Of a stretch of 64,000 nt of DNA, positions 34,154 to 43,445 are shown one piece after another. The notes beneath the pieces are model-generated. The model saw only the letters and a list, made by a program, of their open reading frames with translations. It searched no databases and was not told the DNA's origin. A program made the position numbers and the translations under genes. The stretch's first letter is position 1. Every line of letters begins with the position of its first letter. This stretch comes from Pseudomonadota bacterium (GTDB lineage Bacteria > Myxococcota_A > UBA796 > CAJQPC01). The stretch is taken from assembly GCA_024228935.1 (NCBI GenBank), contig JAAESX010000022.1, positions 29,544-93,543 of the forward strand. Reading direction: 5' to 3'.

Positions 34154-35286
34154 CACCGATCTGGGCTGGGGCCTTCGGCGCGCTCGAAGGGACCTCGGTC
34201 AACCAGATCTATCTGCGCTACACGGGCGACCCGCTCGCGCTGCGCGTGTGTCTCTTCCAGCGAAACGTCTTCCCCGTGCCGGCCGCCGGCCCGGGGCGTT
34301 TCGCGTCGCCGACCCGGGCGGTCCTCGTCGTCGAGGCGCCCGAGGGCACCATCGTCATCATCTCCGGCGAGCGGGTCAACGACTTCCACGCCGGCCTGCG
34401 TGGCGAGGCGGGGCTCCCCCTGTTCCCGGACCAGCGGCTGGCGCGGGTCATCTCCGGCGGGTCCCTCGAGGCCTGGCGTGTGAACCGACCGCGCGACTGG
34501 CACGACCGAATCGCCGGCGAGGACCGGCAGCGGCGTGAGGCGCGGATCTACGTCCAGAGCGACATCCCGGCGCGGCGCTGTGCGGGCGCGTCGACGATGG
34601 CGCGACTGGACCTCGCCGACCGAGGGCCCTGGATCGAAGACGCGGTCGTCGCCTGGGAGCAGGACACCTCGGGCAACGCGGACCTGTCGTTCGCGGGGCT
34701 GTGCATCCACGAGCTGCGCTGGCTGCGCGAGGCCCAGGACAAGCTGGCGCCTCGGCTGCACGCATTCCTGTTCGCGCTGGCGGGCCAGAACCACAACCTG
34801 ATGCCCATCGCGATGTCGGCGGGCCCCTGCCCCGAGCTCGACGAGAGCCCCGACGAGCTCCTCGAGCGTGTGCCGAACGAGATGGCCGCCGCGGCCGCGG
34901 GCATCCGACGCCGGAAGCGAGCCGCCTGGGTCGGGCCGGGACGACTGCTCGCCGAGGCCAACGCGACGACCGACACCCGCAAGAAGGCGGGCGCGATGCT
35001 GCGGGCGGGCCTGGTGCTGGCGAGGCGCTACTCGTCGGGCTGGCGGAGGGAGCGACTCGAGGACGCCGTCGAGCTCATCGGCCAGGCTGTGAAGCTGCTC
35101 GAGTCCCACGAGATGCCCAAGACCATTGCGTTCGCCCTGGCGCGCTCGGCCGAGGTCTGGGACATGCTCGAGGAGACCGAGCTGGCGCAGTTCGACCGCG
35201 AGCGTGCGCTCGATCTGTTGGACGACGGCGAAGGCGGACTGTTGGACGCCGAGCTCGCCGAGGAACTCCGCTCGCTGCTCCCGTAG
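34150..35286 (+). CDS. Conserved-looking protein of unknown function after sucD
   Basis: A 378-residue soluble protein if it begins at the CTG of the CTGA overlap with the sucD stop. No ATG, GTG or TTG lies in a plausible place; the nearest upstream ATG would be over 200 bases inside sucD. Residues just after CTG ([25 protein letters not shown]) already look like folded protein. The N-terminal third is beta-rich; the C-terminal half is helical with TPR-like segments ([16 protein letters not shown]). I do not recognise the family. Codon use matches sucCD. It ends 12 bases before a converging gene. Confidence 0.62.
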   Translation: MTPIWAGAFGALEGTSVNQIYLRYTGDPLALRVCLFQRNVFPVPAAGPGRFASPTRAVLVVEAPEGTIVIISGERVNDFHAGLRGEAGLPLFPDQRLARVISGGSLEAWRVNRPRDWHDRIAGEDRQRREARIYVQSDIPARRCAGASTMARLDLADRGPWIEDAVVAWEQDTSGNADLSFAGLCIHELRWLREAQDKLAPRLHAFLFALAGQNHNLMPIAMSAGPCPELDESPDELLERVPNEMAAAAAGIRRRKRAAWVGPGRLLAEANATTDTRKKAGAMLRAGLVLARRYSSGWRRERLEDAVELIGQAVKLLESHEMPKTIAFALARSAEVWDMLEETELAQFDRERALDLLDDGEGGLLDAELAEELRSLLP

Positions 35287-35298
35287 GAGAGGCCGGGC

Positions 35299-35739
35299 CT
35301 ACGCGTGCCGGGTGATGAGCCCGGCGAGCCGGGGCATGGCCGCGCGGGTGTGCTCGATGCCCTGGGGGCGGAGCTTGTCGTAGGCCTTCTTCATGGCCTT
35401 GTTCTGCGCGTTCTTCGACCGCCGGTCGGTGACTGAGAGCAGCGCGTCGGCGATGCGCGTGTCGTTCTTCGTGAAGAACTGCTCGAGCGTGCCCGAGCCG
35501 CTGGCCTTCCACTCGTCGTAGAAGGGGTCGATCTCCGGAGCGAAGTCCGGCAGCAGGTGGTCGAGCGCCATGCCGATGACGCCGGGCCGGATGGCCTTGA
35601 CCGCCTTGAACGCCGCCTTCACCGCCAGCCCCGAGAAGCCTCGCTTGCTGGCGACCTCGGCGTCGATGACCTTCATACCGTCGTCGACGATGGCCTTTCG
35701 CTTGGCATCGTCCTTCAGTGCGTCTGCGAGCACACCCAT
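35299..35739 (-). CDS. Conserved helical protein (possibly DUF6918 family)
   Basis: A 146-residue soluble helical protein: KRKAIVDDGMKVIDAEVASKRGFSGLAVKAAFKAVKAIRPG, then LLPDFAPEIDPFYDEWKASGSGTLEQFF, DALLSVTDRRSKNAQNKAMKKAYDKLRP and a final TRHA. I recall this pattern from a widespread uncharacterised bacterial family; the DUF6918 name is from memory. The ATG at 35739 has GGAGAAC just upstream. It is 17 bases downstream of the HEAT-repeat lipoprotein gene on the same strand and probably co-transcribed with it. Confidence 0.72.
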   Translation of the reverse strand: MGVLADALKDDAKRKAIVDDGMKVIDAEVASKRGFSGLAVKAAFKAVKAIRPGVIGMALDHLLPDFAPEIDPFYDEWKASGSGTLEQFFTKNDTRIADALLSVTDRRSKNAQNKAMKKAYDKLRPQGIEHTRAAMPRLAGLITRHA

Positions 35740-35756
35740 CTTGTTCTCCTCGGTCC

Positions 35757-36914
35757 CTACTGGAACACCACTTCGCCGTAACCCTCGTCGCCCTTGCAGC
35801 GCGGGACGTGCGGCTTGCCGCCGACCTCGCGGTACCAGGCCGCGACGTACTTCTTGCCGTGGCAGGACCAGCCGCCCGTGTTCCGCATCGCCTTGGCGAA
35901 GCAGTCGTAGCTGTTCTCCCAGTCCCGGTCGTTCTGCGCCTGGGCGAGGTCGGTCCCGGGCACGTTCTCGGGCCCGGCGTCCTCGATGTACGTCTTCATG
36001 TAGAAGGGGATGGCGTCGCAGAGGACCGCGGGAGCGTTGTCGTTCGGGCTCGACTTGAGCACGGTGATGAGCGCGCCTCGGACGCTGCCGTCCTCTTCGA
36101 CGGTGAACGCCTTCTCGCGGAGACAGGCGACCGCCTCGTCCCGCTTGGTGCCCTTGTAGGACATGATCGCCTGGCGGCGGACCTCGGGGGCCTCGTCCTC
36201 GAGCATGGCCTTGCAGATCATCTCGTCGGACTCGGGCAGGTTGAGCCCGCGGACCGTCTTCAGCGAAGCGGCGCGGACGATGCCCGAGCTGTCGCCGGTG
36301 ACGGCGGCGACCAGCGCGTCCACGGTGGTCTGGTCCTTCTGGCCGACGAGCGACTCGGCGGCGGCCGCGCGGACCTCGTCGGGCTCGTCGGACTGCAGCA
36401 GGCCGCGCATCATGTCGACGGTGGCGGCGTCGCCGATTCCACCGAGCGAGGAGAGCGCCTGGACGCGGACCTCGACGGCCTCGGCGCTGTCCTGGGCGAT
36501 GGTCGACATCCGGGGCTTGACGCTCGCGCCACGGGTGCGGCCGAGGCCGGTGACCAGGCCGAGACGATCCTCGATGGCGGGGTCCTCGAGGGCGGGCGTG
36601 AAGCACTGGACCAGGTCGTCCCGCTCGGTGCTCTTGATGCCGTCGAGGATGGCCGCGTCGAAGGTGTGCTTCTCGGCGTCGTAGGCGTACTCGCAGAGGC
36701 ACTCGGTCGACCGGTCCTCGGGGGCCTCGGTCAGGCGCTCGGCGGCGTACCGACGCGTGTCGTCGTCCTTCATCTCGAGGCCCTTGCAGACCGTCTTGAA
36801 CATCTCGCGCGCGAACGCGTCGTCGATGTCTCGCGGCTCGACATGAGCGGGCGGGGGCATCTCGCAGGCGGACAGGCCGAACATCGCCGTCAAGGCGAGC
36901 ATCACGGTGCGCAT
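35757..36914 (-). CDS. HEAT-repeat lipoprotein
   Basis: A 385-residue predicted lipoprotein. The signal is MRTVMLALTAMFGLSAC with lipobox Cys17. Residues about 130-290 hold HEAT-like helical pairs (SAEAVEVRVQALSSLGGIGDAATVDMMRGLLQSDEPDEVRAAAAESL and similar), a scaffold for protein contacts. The C-terminal third has several cysteines (CDAIPF, CFAKAM, WSCHGKKY, RCKGDE). The frame is open much further upstream, but ATG 36914 begins a textbook lipoprotein signal. It is transcribed with the 35299-35739 gene. Role unknown; outer membrane or periplasmic. Confidence 0.8.
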   Translation of the reverse strand: MRTVMLALTAMFGLSACEMPPPAHVEPRDIDDAFAREMFKTVCKGLEMKDDDTRRYAAERLTEAPEDRSTECLCEYAYDAEKHTFDAAILDGIKSTERDDLVQCFTPALEDPAIEDRLGLVTGLGRTRGASVKPRMSTIAQDSAEAVEVRVQALSSLGGIGDAATVDMMRGLLQSDEPDEVRAAAAESLVGQKDQTTVDALVAAVTGDSSGIVRAASLKTVRGLNLPESDEMICKAMLEDEAPEVRRQAIMSYKGTKRDEAVACLREKAFTVEEDGSVRGALITVLKSSPNDNAPAVLCDAIPFYMKTYIEDAGPENVPGTDLAQAQNDRDWENSYDCFAKAMRNTGGWSCHGKKYVAAWYREVGGKPHVPRCKGDEGYGEVVFQ

Positions 36915-36943
36915 GGGGACCTCTCGGAACAGGGCCCGGACCC

Positions 36944-37141
36944 CTATCCCTCTGACTGACGGGCCGCCTGTTCCTCGGCGACCATCTCGCGGTACTTGTC
37001 CCGCTTGGGCACGTAGTACGCGTCCGGCGCGTCGCTGGACGTGTCGGCCATGCCGGCGACGACCTTGCCGCCCACCTTGTCCATGAGCCGTGTGTAGACG
37101 CCCTTCATGGCGCTCTTGAGCAGCTTGCGACCGATTCCCAT
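36944..37141 (-). CDS. Short basic protein of unknown function
   Basis: A 65-residue protein: a basic amphipathic N-terminal helix (MGIGRKLLKSAMKGVYTRLMDKVGGKVVAGM) and a charged C-terminal part with PDAYYVPKRDKYREMVAEE. No signal peptide. It lies 29 bases upstream of the HEAT-repeat lipoprotein gene on the same strand and is likely the first gene of that unit. Family not recognised; coding is supported by composition and spacing only. Confidence 0.55.
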   Translation of the reverse strand: MGIGRKLLKSAMKGVYTRLMDKVGGKVVAGMADTSSDAPDAYYVPKRDKYREMVAEEQAARQSEG

Positions 37142-37258
37142 GAAGAGAGCCTAAGGGCCCGAGACCATGGGCCGCAAGGGATGCGGAAGGGAGGCGCACT
37201 TGAAATAGGAGACGCCCCGGTCACATCATGTCGCGAACCGCGAGATCTGCACGCTCGA

Positions 37259-37960
37259 ATGACCGAAGCCCCGCGCTTTCGCTTCTGGGTTCGTCGGAGC
37301 CCTGGAGCGGACCCCACTTTCTCCGTACGGTTCGAAGTCCGACAGGGCAAAGGACTGCTTCGAGTCGCTCGTCCGGGCGTGCTCGTGGACCCGCCTGCGC
37401 GTCAGTCCGGGTACGAGGAGCGGCTGAGCGCCGCGCAGGTGCGGGCGAGCCGGTTCCTGCACGTCTGGGACGCCGGTCGGAAGCGCCAGGGCTACGTGCT
37501 CTCGCGCCTTGCTGACGACGTCTTGATGAACCTGGGCGAGGAGCGCTGGGTCGAGATGATGGTCGAGAGCGACGGCGGCTTCTGCTGGCTGCTCCCGCGT
37601 CCGCCAGTGGAAGAGGAGCCGGACGTCGACCCCGCCGAGGAGCCCACGCGCGCCATCGGCGATCTGATGTCCGCCGGGGTGATCGAGTCGATCTCGGATC
37701 CCGAGAGCGAGCTCGACAAGACCATCCCGCTGCAGTCACTCGAGACCGTGGCCACGCCGTTCGGAAAGGCCACGACGCTGGTCCGCCACATGCGCCGCCA
37801 GCAGGTCCGGGACTCGACGACGATCAAGTCGCTCGAGGGCAAGGTGACGGATCTCGAGGAGCGGCTCGAAGAGGCTCGCAAGCGCGAGATCCAGCTGCGC
37901 ACGCGTGTCGCGCGGTACCAGCGGCGGCTCAAGGCTCGCGAGTCCGTCAGCCGCGAGTAG
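37259..37960 (+). CDS. Hypothetical protein with C-terminal coiled coil
   Basis: A 233-residue soluble protein. The N-terminal half is a compact basic domain (RFRFWVRRSPGADPTFSVRFEVRQGKGLLRV ... FLHVWDAGRKRQGYVL), a Pro/Glu-rich stretch follows near residue 115, and residues about 185-228 form a coiled coil (TIKSLEGKVTDLEERLEEARKREIQLRTRVARY). ATG 37259 is preferred over an open upstream extension. Twelve bases separate it from the Ser/Thr kinase gene, so it may be a kinase partner or substrate; that is inference from position. Confidence 0.6.
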   Translation: MTEAPRFRFWVRRSPGADPTFSVRFEVRQGKGLLRVARPGVLVDPPARQSGYEERLSAAQVRASRFLHVWDAGRKRQGYVLSRLADDVLMNLGEERWVEMMVESDGGFCWLLPRPPVEEEPDVDPAEEPTRAIGDLMSAGVIESISDPESELDKTIPLQSLETVATPFGKATTLVRHMRRQQVRDSTTIKSLEGKVTDLEERLEEARKREIQLRTRVARYQRRLKARESVSRE

Positions 37961-37972
37961 CGCGCGGTGGGC

Positions 37973-38764
37973 ATGGACCGGTACGAGATCGGACCGGTCA
38001 TCGGTCGAGGCGCAGGCGGCGTCATCCACCGCGCCCGGGATCACGACCTCGCCCGAGATGTGGCGATGAAGCTGCTGTCGCGCGAGGGGAGCTCGCCGAG
38101 CGAGCGCGTGCGGTTCGTCGTCGAGGCCCAGGTCCCTGCCCAGCTCGAGCACCCGAACATCATCCCCGTCCACGACGTCGGGAAGACCGCCGACGGCGAC
38201 CTCTTCTACGTGATGAAGCTGGTCGAGGGGGACACGCTGAAGCAGCTGCTCGCGGACGACCGGCCCGAGCACGAGCTCCTCGACGTGCTGTACGGCGTCG
38301 CCAAGGGCATCGCGTTCGCGCATCACCGCGGCTTCCTGCATCGCGATCTGAAGCCGTCGAACGTGATGGTCGGGGCCTTCGGCGAGGTCCTGGTCCTGGA
38401 CTGGGGGCTGGCGCGGGCTCCCCAGGGCGCGACGGTCCGGGATGACGCCGGCCCGATGTCACTCGACGGCGATGTCATGGGCACGCTCGGGTACATGGCC
38501 CCTGAGCAGGCCCTCGGAGAGGTCAAGCGCCAGGGCCCGGCGACCGACGTGCACGCCCTGGGGGCGATGCTCCACGAGATCCTCACGGGCGCCCCGCCGC
38601 GGCCGGCTCGCACCCTGGTCGAGCTCATCCCACAGCTGAACCGGCTGCCCGCTCCGGCCAGTGGTCCTCTGGGCGCGCTGGCGTTGCGCTGTCTGGCACC
38701 GGACCCGCTCGCTCGCCCGCGCGATGCCGGCGAGTTCGAGGCCCTGTTGGACCTCAGCCGCTAG
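37973..38764 (+). CDS. Serine/threonine protein kinase
   Basis: A 263-residue stand-alone Hanks-type kinase. The glycine loop is GRGAGGVIHRA (11-21), ATP Lys33 is in VAMKLL, the catalytic loop is HRDLKPSN (Asp125), the metal motif is DWG (143-145) in place of DFG, and GYMAPEQA is the activation-loop end. DWG-type kinases are common in myxobacteria and planctomycetes. There is no transmembrane or sensor domain, so input must come from partners. A GTG six bases upstream is an alternative start. The stop overlaps the end of the converging sigma-factor gene. Confidence 0.92.
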   Translation: MDRYEIGPVIGRGAGGVIHRARDHDLARDVAMKLLSREGSSPSERVRFVVEAQVPAQLEHPNIIPVHDVGKTADGDLFYVMKLVEGDTLKQLLADDRPEHELLDVLYGVAKGIAFAHHRGFLHRDLKPSNVMVGAFGEVLVLDWGLARAPQGATVRDDAGPMSLDGDVMGTLGYMAPEQALGEVKRQGPATDVHALGAMLHEILTGAPPRPARTLVELIPQLNRLPAPASGPLGALALRCLAPDPLARPRDAGEFEALLDLSR

Positions 38765-39453
38765 TCCAGCAGCTTGGTGCGCGTCCGGCGCGACAGCTCG
38801 GGCTCCACCGCGTCGCGGCTCACAGTCCGGGTCAGCTCGAACAGCGTGCGCTCCATCGCCTCGCGCACAGGCTCGGGGGGAGCTGCGCGGCGGACGATGG
38901 AGTCCTCGGGCATGGCCGCGGCGACCTGCTTCTTGAGCTTCCGGCGGGCGCGCTGAAGCACCCCGCGTGCCCCCGACTTGTTGGTCAGGCCGAGGATCTC
39001 GGTGACCTCGTCGACCGACAGGCCGGACTCGTAGTGCAGCAGCATCGCCTGCCGCTCGAGCTCGCTCAGGCTCTCGAGCGCCGCACGCACACCGACCGCG
39101 CGCTGATCCTCGGCGGTCTCCTGGAGTGCATCCGGGCGGGGATCCTCGAGCAGGGTGCCGTCGTTGCCGACGTCCTCGCGCATCTTCTCGAGCCAGTTCA
39201 GGCACAGGTTCTTGGCGATCCGGTAGCTCCAGGTCGACCAGGCGCAGTCCCCCCGGAAGCGGGGGATCGACTTGTAGAGCCGCAGCACGGCTTCCTGCGC
39301 CAGTTCGCTGGCCACCTCGCGGTTCCGGATGAGGCCGGTGCAGACGGCGTGCATGCGCCCCATCTGTCCGAGGATGAGCGCTTCGGTCGCCGCGCGGTCG
39401 CCCTGCTGGGCCCGCTCGATGAGTGCCGCGTCCGGGGAGTCCTTTCTGGCCAC
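38761..39453 (-). CDS. ECF-type RNA polymerase sigma factor
   Basis: A 230-residue protein. Region 2 includes MGRMHAVCTGLIRNREVASELAQEAVLRLYKSIPRFRGDCAWSTWSYRIAKNLCLNWLEK; region 4 is LSELERQAMLLHYESGLSVDEVTEILGLTNKSGARGVLQRARRKLKK. It would direct polymerase to a specific promoter set. It is longer than usual by a C-terminal extension of about 60 residues (PEDSIVRRAAPPEPVREAMERTLFELTR...) that may hold a regulatory or membrane-protein contact. No anti-sigma gene is adjacent; the neighbouring Ser/Thr kinase converges tail to tail. The start at 39453 is 73 bases from thrS. Confidence 0.9.
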   Translation of the reverse strand: MARKDSPDAALIERAQQGDRAATEALILGQMGRMHAVCTGLIRNREVASELAQEAVLRLYKSIPRFRGDCAWSTWSYRIAKNLCLNWLEKMREDVGNDGTLLEDPRPDALQETAEDQRAVGVRAALESLSELERQAMLLHYESGLSVDEVTEILGLTNKSGARGVLQRARRKLKKQVAAAMPEDSIVRRAAPPEPVREAMERTLFELTRTVSRDAVEPELSRRTRTKLLD

Positions 39454-39526
39454 GAACCGCGTCTAACTCGGTACCCGATGGGCGCGGTCGCGATTAGAGG
39501 GCACCCCCCTGGACTCCGAGGACGAC

Positions 39527-41326
39527 GTGGAAGAGCACGAGAAGGGCCGTGAGGCCTTCGGCAGCGACGACGATTACCGACTGCATGCGCTGCGCCACTC
39601 GACCGCGCACGTGATGGCCGAGGCCATCGGCCAGGTCTTCGAGGGCGCGAAGTTCACCGTTGGCCCGCCCATCAAGGACGGTTTCTTCTACGACGTCGAC
39701 GTCGAGCGACCCATCACCGAGGACGACCTGACGACGATCCAGGCGGCGATGAAGAAGATCTGCAAGCGCAACTCGAAGTTCGAGAAGCGCGTGCTGAGCC
39801 GGGACGAGGCCATCCAGCTCTTCACGGACCTCGAGCAGCCCTACAAGGTCGAGCGGGTCTCGATGCTCTCGGACGACGAGGAGATCAGCGTCTACGACCA
39901 GGGCGGCTTCCAGGATCTGTGCCGCGGACCGCACGTCCAGCGCACCAAGAACTGCCGCCACTTCAAGCTCTTGAAGGTCTCGGGCGCGTACCTGCACGGC
40001 GACTCGCAGAACAAGCAGCTGCAGCGCGTGTACGGCACGGTCTGGCCGACGCGCGACGCCCTCGACACCTACATGTTCCGCATCGAGGAGGCCAAGAAGC
40101 GCGACCACCGTCGCCTTGGCACGAAGCTCGGGCTGTTCATGTTCCACGACTACAGCCCCGGCTCCGCGTTCTGGCTGCCGAAGGGCGAGGACCTCTACCA
40201 CACGCTCTCGGAGGCGATGCGGACGCTCCTCGTCGGCGGCGGGTACTCGCCGGTGCGCACGCCGATGGTGTTCGCCAAGAAGCTCTGGGAGACCAGCGGC
40301 CACTGGGAGCACTACCAGGAGGGCATGTACCACTTCGCCGAGGGCCACTACGCGGAGGGGGACTCGGACGAGGAGGAGGACAGCACGATCCTCGGCCTGA
40401 AGCCGATGAACTGCCCGTCCCACATGCTGATCTTCGGCAACCAGCGGCGTAGCTACCGCGAGCTCCCGCTGCGACTCCACGACCAGGGCTGTCTGCATCG
40501 CAACGAGCTGAAGGGCGCCCTGAGTGGCCTGACGCGCGTACGCCAGTTCTGCCAGGACGACGCGCACATCTTCTGCAGCGAGGACCAGATCGAGGGCGAG
40601 GTCGCGTCGCTTCTGCACCTCGTCGAGAAGGTCTACGGCGCGTTCGATCTGCGTCTGCGCGTCCGGCTCTCGACCCGTCCGGACAAGAAGCTCGGCTCGG
40701 ACGAGCTGTGGGACACGGCCGAGGGCTCGCTCAAAGCGGCGCTCGAGGCCGCCGGTGTGGAGTACGAGCTCAAGGAGGGCGACGGCGCCTTCTACGGACC
40801 CAAGATCGACTTCGAGGTCCTGGATGCGCTCGAGCGCGAGTGGCAGTGCGCCACGGTCCAGCTGGACTTCCAGATCCCGCGTCGGTTCGAGCTCACCTAC
40901 GTCGGCGCTGACAACGAGGAGCACGTCCCGGTCGTCATCCACCGCGCCATCTTCGGCAGCTTCGAGCGCTTCATCGGTCTCCTGATCGAGCACTACGCCG
41001 GCGCCTTCCCTGTCTGGCTCGCGCCCGAGCAGGTCCGCATCGCCACGGTCTCGGAGAAGTCCAAGGCCCATGGCAACGCGGTCCTCGAGGCGGCCCGCGC
41101 CGCTGGGATCAAGGCGGTCCTCGACGACGGGGACGACAAGATCGGCAAGAAGATCCGGACGTGGCACGGAGAGCGCGTCCCGTACATGGCGGTCATCGGC
41201 GAGAACGAGCAGAACGACGGCACCGTCACGCTGCGAGCCCGAGAGGGCCTCGAGGGCGGAACGCTGTCCGTCGAGGCGTTCGTCGAGCGTCTGGGGCTCG
41301 AGAGCAAAGTGCCGTTTCTCGACTGA
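39527..41326 (+). CDS. thrS: Threonyl-tRNA synthetase lacking the TGS domain
   Basis: A 599-residue class II synthetase. It begins almost at once with the N2 editing domain (LRHSTAHVMAEAIGQVFEGAKFTVGPPIKDGFFYD, His and Cys metal-like residues), then the catalytic core (motif 1 region KGEDLYHTLSEAM; zinc Cys in GLKPMNCPSHMLIF; motif 2 RVRQFCQDDAHIFC; QLDFQIPRRF and HRAIFGSFERFIGLLIEHY as motif 3) and the anticodon domain (PEQVRIATVSEKSKAHGNAV). The usual N-terminal TGS domain of about 60 residues is absent. GTG 39527 has GAGG (39518-39521) ahead; upstream bases are an unlikely place for a missing domain. Confidence 0.95.
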   Translation: MEEHEKGREAFGSDDDYRLHALRHSTAHVMAEAIGQVFEGAKFTVGPPIKDGFFYDVDVERPITEDDLTTIQAAMKKICKRNSKFEKRVLSRDEAIQLFTDLEQPYKVERVSMLSDDEEISVYDQGGFQDLCRGPHVQRTKNCRHFKLLKVSGAYLHGDSQNKQLQRVYGTVWPTRDALDTYMFRIEEAKKRDHRRLGTKLGLFMFHDYSPGSAFWLPKGEDLYHTLSEAMRTLLVGGGYSPVRTPMVFAKKLWETSGHWEHYQEGMYHFAEGHYAEGDSDEEEDSTILGLKPMNCPSHMLIFGNQRRSYRELPLRLHDQGCLHRNELKGALSGLTRVRQFCQDDAHIFCSEDQIEGEVASLLHLVEKVYGAFDLRLRVRLSTRPDKKLGSDELWDTAEGSLKAALEAAGVEYELKEGDGAFYGPKIDFEVLDALEREWQCATVQLDFQIPRRFELTYVGADNEEHVPVVIHRAIFGSFERFIGLLIEHYAGAFPVWLAPEQVRIATVSEKSKAHGNAVLEAARAAGIKAVLDDGDDKIGKKIRTWHGERVPYMAVIGENEQNDGTVTLRAREGLEGGTLSVEAFVERLGLESKVPFLD

Positions 41327-41342
41327 GAACGTGCAGAATCGA

Positions 41343-41377
41343 GACAATCCGGGACGTTTTTGTGTGTAGGGATTGTC
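41343..41377. promoter_or_regulatory. Inverted repeat between thrS and the next lipoprotein gene
   Basis: Perfect 8-bp arms GACAATCC (41343-41350) and GGATTGTC (41370-41377) flank a 19-nt loop containing TTTTT. The site is 17 bases after the thrS stop and 39 bases before the next start. It could end thrS transcription or be an operator for the lipoprotein gene; no T-run follows the second arm. Confidence 0.35.
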
Positions 41378-41415
41378 AACGGAACCCGTAGAGTGGCCTC
41401 TTCCTTGGAGGTCAC

Positions 41416-42414
41416 ATGGTCCTGTTGCTCGCCGCATGTGGCATCGAGAACGCCGTGGTCGAGCCCCGTGGCGAGGCGGCCGAGCCGGCGGCGCTGCAGC
41501 CCGTGGGCGATGTGCCCGAGTTCCGGATGAAGGTCGACGTGGCCTTCCAACAGGGCAACTGGGGGGCGGACACCACCCGCTGTCAGATCCAGGTGGCGTT
41601 CGAGCCGGAGGGCGAGCACGTCGACGCCGGACACGGCAACACCGATCGCCCGGTCATCGAGTTCCCGGAGACCGTCGACAGCTGCGCCTACAGCTGGCTG
41701 TCCGAGGACGACGCGCCCCCGAGCGAGGACAACAACAACGGCTACGGCGACGACAACTGGCAGGAGGTCGGCAGCATCGCGGGACCGGAGAGGATCTGGA
41801 TCCACAGTGACTGGCGGACCATCGAGCTCGAGAAGATCGAGCTCGGCGACGGCCTCGTCCGGTACGAGTGGGCCGACTGCTCCGAGGAGACGTTCCCGTT
41901 CGGCGAGGTGTTCGACCTCGACGTGCCTGGGACCCAGGGCGCGGACGTGCCGGGGTTCTACGTGTCCGAGGCGTTCGGCGTCGCTCCGCGGCTCGATCTC
42001 TACGCTCCCGTTCCAGGCGACGGCGACTGGCTCGTGCATGCCGCGACGAGCCCGCTCTACACGGCGTGGGACCACATCGGCGAGGCCCCCATCGTGCGGG
42101 ACGAGGAGCTGCCTCGCTGGACCGGCGTCTTCTTCCGGAACTACGAGAAGGCCGATCAGGGCCAGCCCATGCCCGAGTTCGGGGCCCTGGCGTGTCTGCC
42201 CGAGAACGACCGCATGCACATCCAGGGCCCGGACATCGCCCAGCTCGAGCCGAACGCCGAAGAGCGGCTCGACACCGCCGAGCTCTACGCCAGCTTCCAG
42301 GTGGACGTGCAGTACCAGAACCCGAGCATCGAGCTGCCGTGGGGCCAGTCGCTGACGATCCTCTCGACGGTCACGGACGGGGGAATCGTGCACCTGTGGG
42401 ACTCGCCGGAGTAG
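41416..42414 (+). CDS. Lipoprotein of unknown function
   Basis: A 332-residue predicted lipoprotein: MVLLLAACG with lipobox Cys8. The mature part is acidic and beta-rich with a low-complexity stretch (SEDNNNGYGDDNWQEVG), few cysteines and no recognised domain. ATG 41416 has TTGGAGG at normal distance. It lies between thrS and fbp on the same strand, with an inverted repeat upstream. Family not recognised; probably anchored to the outer membrane. Confidence 0.72.
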   Translation: MVLLLAACGIENAVVEPRGEAAEPAALQPVGDVPEFRMKVDVAFQQGNWGADTTRCQIQVAFEPEGEHVDAGHGNTDRPVIEFPETVDSCAYSWLSEDDAPPSEDNNNGYGDDNWQEVGSIAGPERIWIHSDWRTIELEKIELGDGLVRYEWADCSEETFPFGEVFDLDVPGTQGADVPGFYVSEAFGVAPRLDLYAPVPGDGDWLVHAATSPLYTAWDHIGEAPIVRDEELPRWTGVFFRNYEKADQGQPMPEFGALACLPENDRMHIQGPDIAQLEPNAEERLDTAELYASFQVDVQYQNPSIELPWGQSLTILSTVTDGGIVHLWDSPE

Positions 42415-42446
42415 TCGCGGGTTAGGGAGCGCCGCACGGAGGGCCC

Positions 42447-43445
42447 GTGCAGAGCTTCGACGAAGGCATCACTCTCGACCAGTTCCTGATGGAGTCCGGG
42501 CGCGCCCACAGCGAGCGCACCGGCCAGTTCGTGACGCTGCTGAAGCAGGTCACGCTCGCCGCCAAGATGGTCAGCGCTCGCGTCAATCGGGCTGGTCTCG
42601 CCGGCATGATCGGTGCCACCGGTGACACGAACATCCAGGGCGAGTTCGTGATGAAGCTCGACGTCTACGCGAACGAGACCATCAAGAAGGCGCTCGAGCA
42701 CGCGGGCGTGTGCTGCCTGGTCGTGTCCGAGGAGGAGGAAGAGCTCATCCACGTGCCCGAGCGGTTCCCGCGCGGCAGCTACGTCTTCTGCATGGATCCC
42801 CTGGACGGCTCGTCGAACATCGACGTGAACGCCACCATCGGCACCATCTTCGGCGTGTTCCGCCGCAAGAGCCCCGAGGGTGGGCGAGGGGACCTGGGTG
42901 ACGTCCTGCGTGCGGGCCACGAGCTGATCGCCGCCGGGTACGTCGTCTATGGCTCGGGCACGCTCCTGGTCCTGGCGAGCAAGGCCACCGGAGTGAACGG
43001 CTTCACGCTGGATCCGGGCATCGGCGAGTTCTTCCTGAGCCACCCGGACATCAAGCTCGAACCGAGCGCCAGGATGTACTCGCTGAACGAGGCCTACAAG
43101 GCGCAGTGGGACGACCGCCTGGTCGACTACGTCGAGTCGCTCAAGGCCCCCGGCAAGGGCTTCAGCCAGCGGTACATCGGCAGCCTGGTCGCCGACTTCC
43201 ACCGCAACCTCCTGAAGGGCGGGCTGTTCATCTACCCGGCGACGGCCAAGGCCCCGAACGGCAAGCTGCGGGTGCTCTACGAGGCGTTCCCGCTGGCCTA
43301 CATCGCCGAGCTGGCGGGTGGCGCGGCGACGGACGGCAGGGACCGCATCCTGGACCTCGAGCCGACCGAGCTGCACCAGCGGACGCCGCTGGTCATCGGG
43401 AACAGCGAGCTCGTGCGCGAGGCCACCGAGGCGCTCTCTGGCTGA
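42447..43445 (+). CDS. fbp: Fructose-1,6-bisphosphatase, class I
   Basis: A 332-residue gluconeogenic enzyme that hydrolyses fructose 1,6-bisphosphate. Motifs: an early GATGDTNIQGEFVMKLDVYAN, VVSEEEEE metal-binding acids, CMDPLDGSSNIDVNATIGTIFGVFRR (the family signature), and the substrate region YIGSLVADFHRNLLKGGLFIYPATAKAPNGKLRVLYEAFPLAYIAELAGG. Length is standard. GTG start at 42447 with CGGAGGG upstream. Its end overlaps the alpha/beta hydrolase gene. Confidence 0.96.
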   Translation: MQSFDEGITLDQFLMESGRAHSERTGQFVTLLKQVTLAAKMVSARVNRAGLAGMIGATGDTNIQGEFVMKLDVYANETIKKALEHAGVCCLVVSEEEEELIHVPERFPRGSYVFCMDPLDGSSNIDVNATIGTIFGVFRRKSPEGGRGDLGDVLRAGHELIAAGYVVYGSGTLLVLASKATGVNGFTLDPGIGEFFLSHPDIKLEPSARMYSLNEAYKAQWDDRLVDYVESLKAPGKGFSQRYIGSLVADFHRNLLKGGLFIYPATAKAPNGKLRVLYEAFPLAYIAELAGGAATDGRDRILDLEPTELHQRTPLVIGNSELVREATEALSG

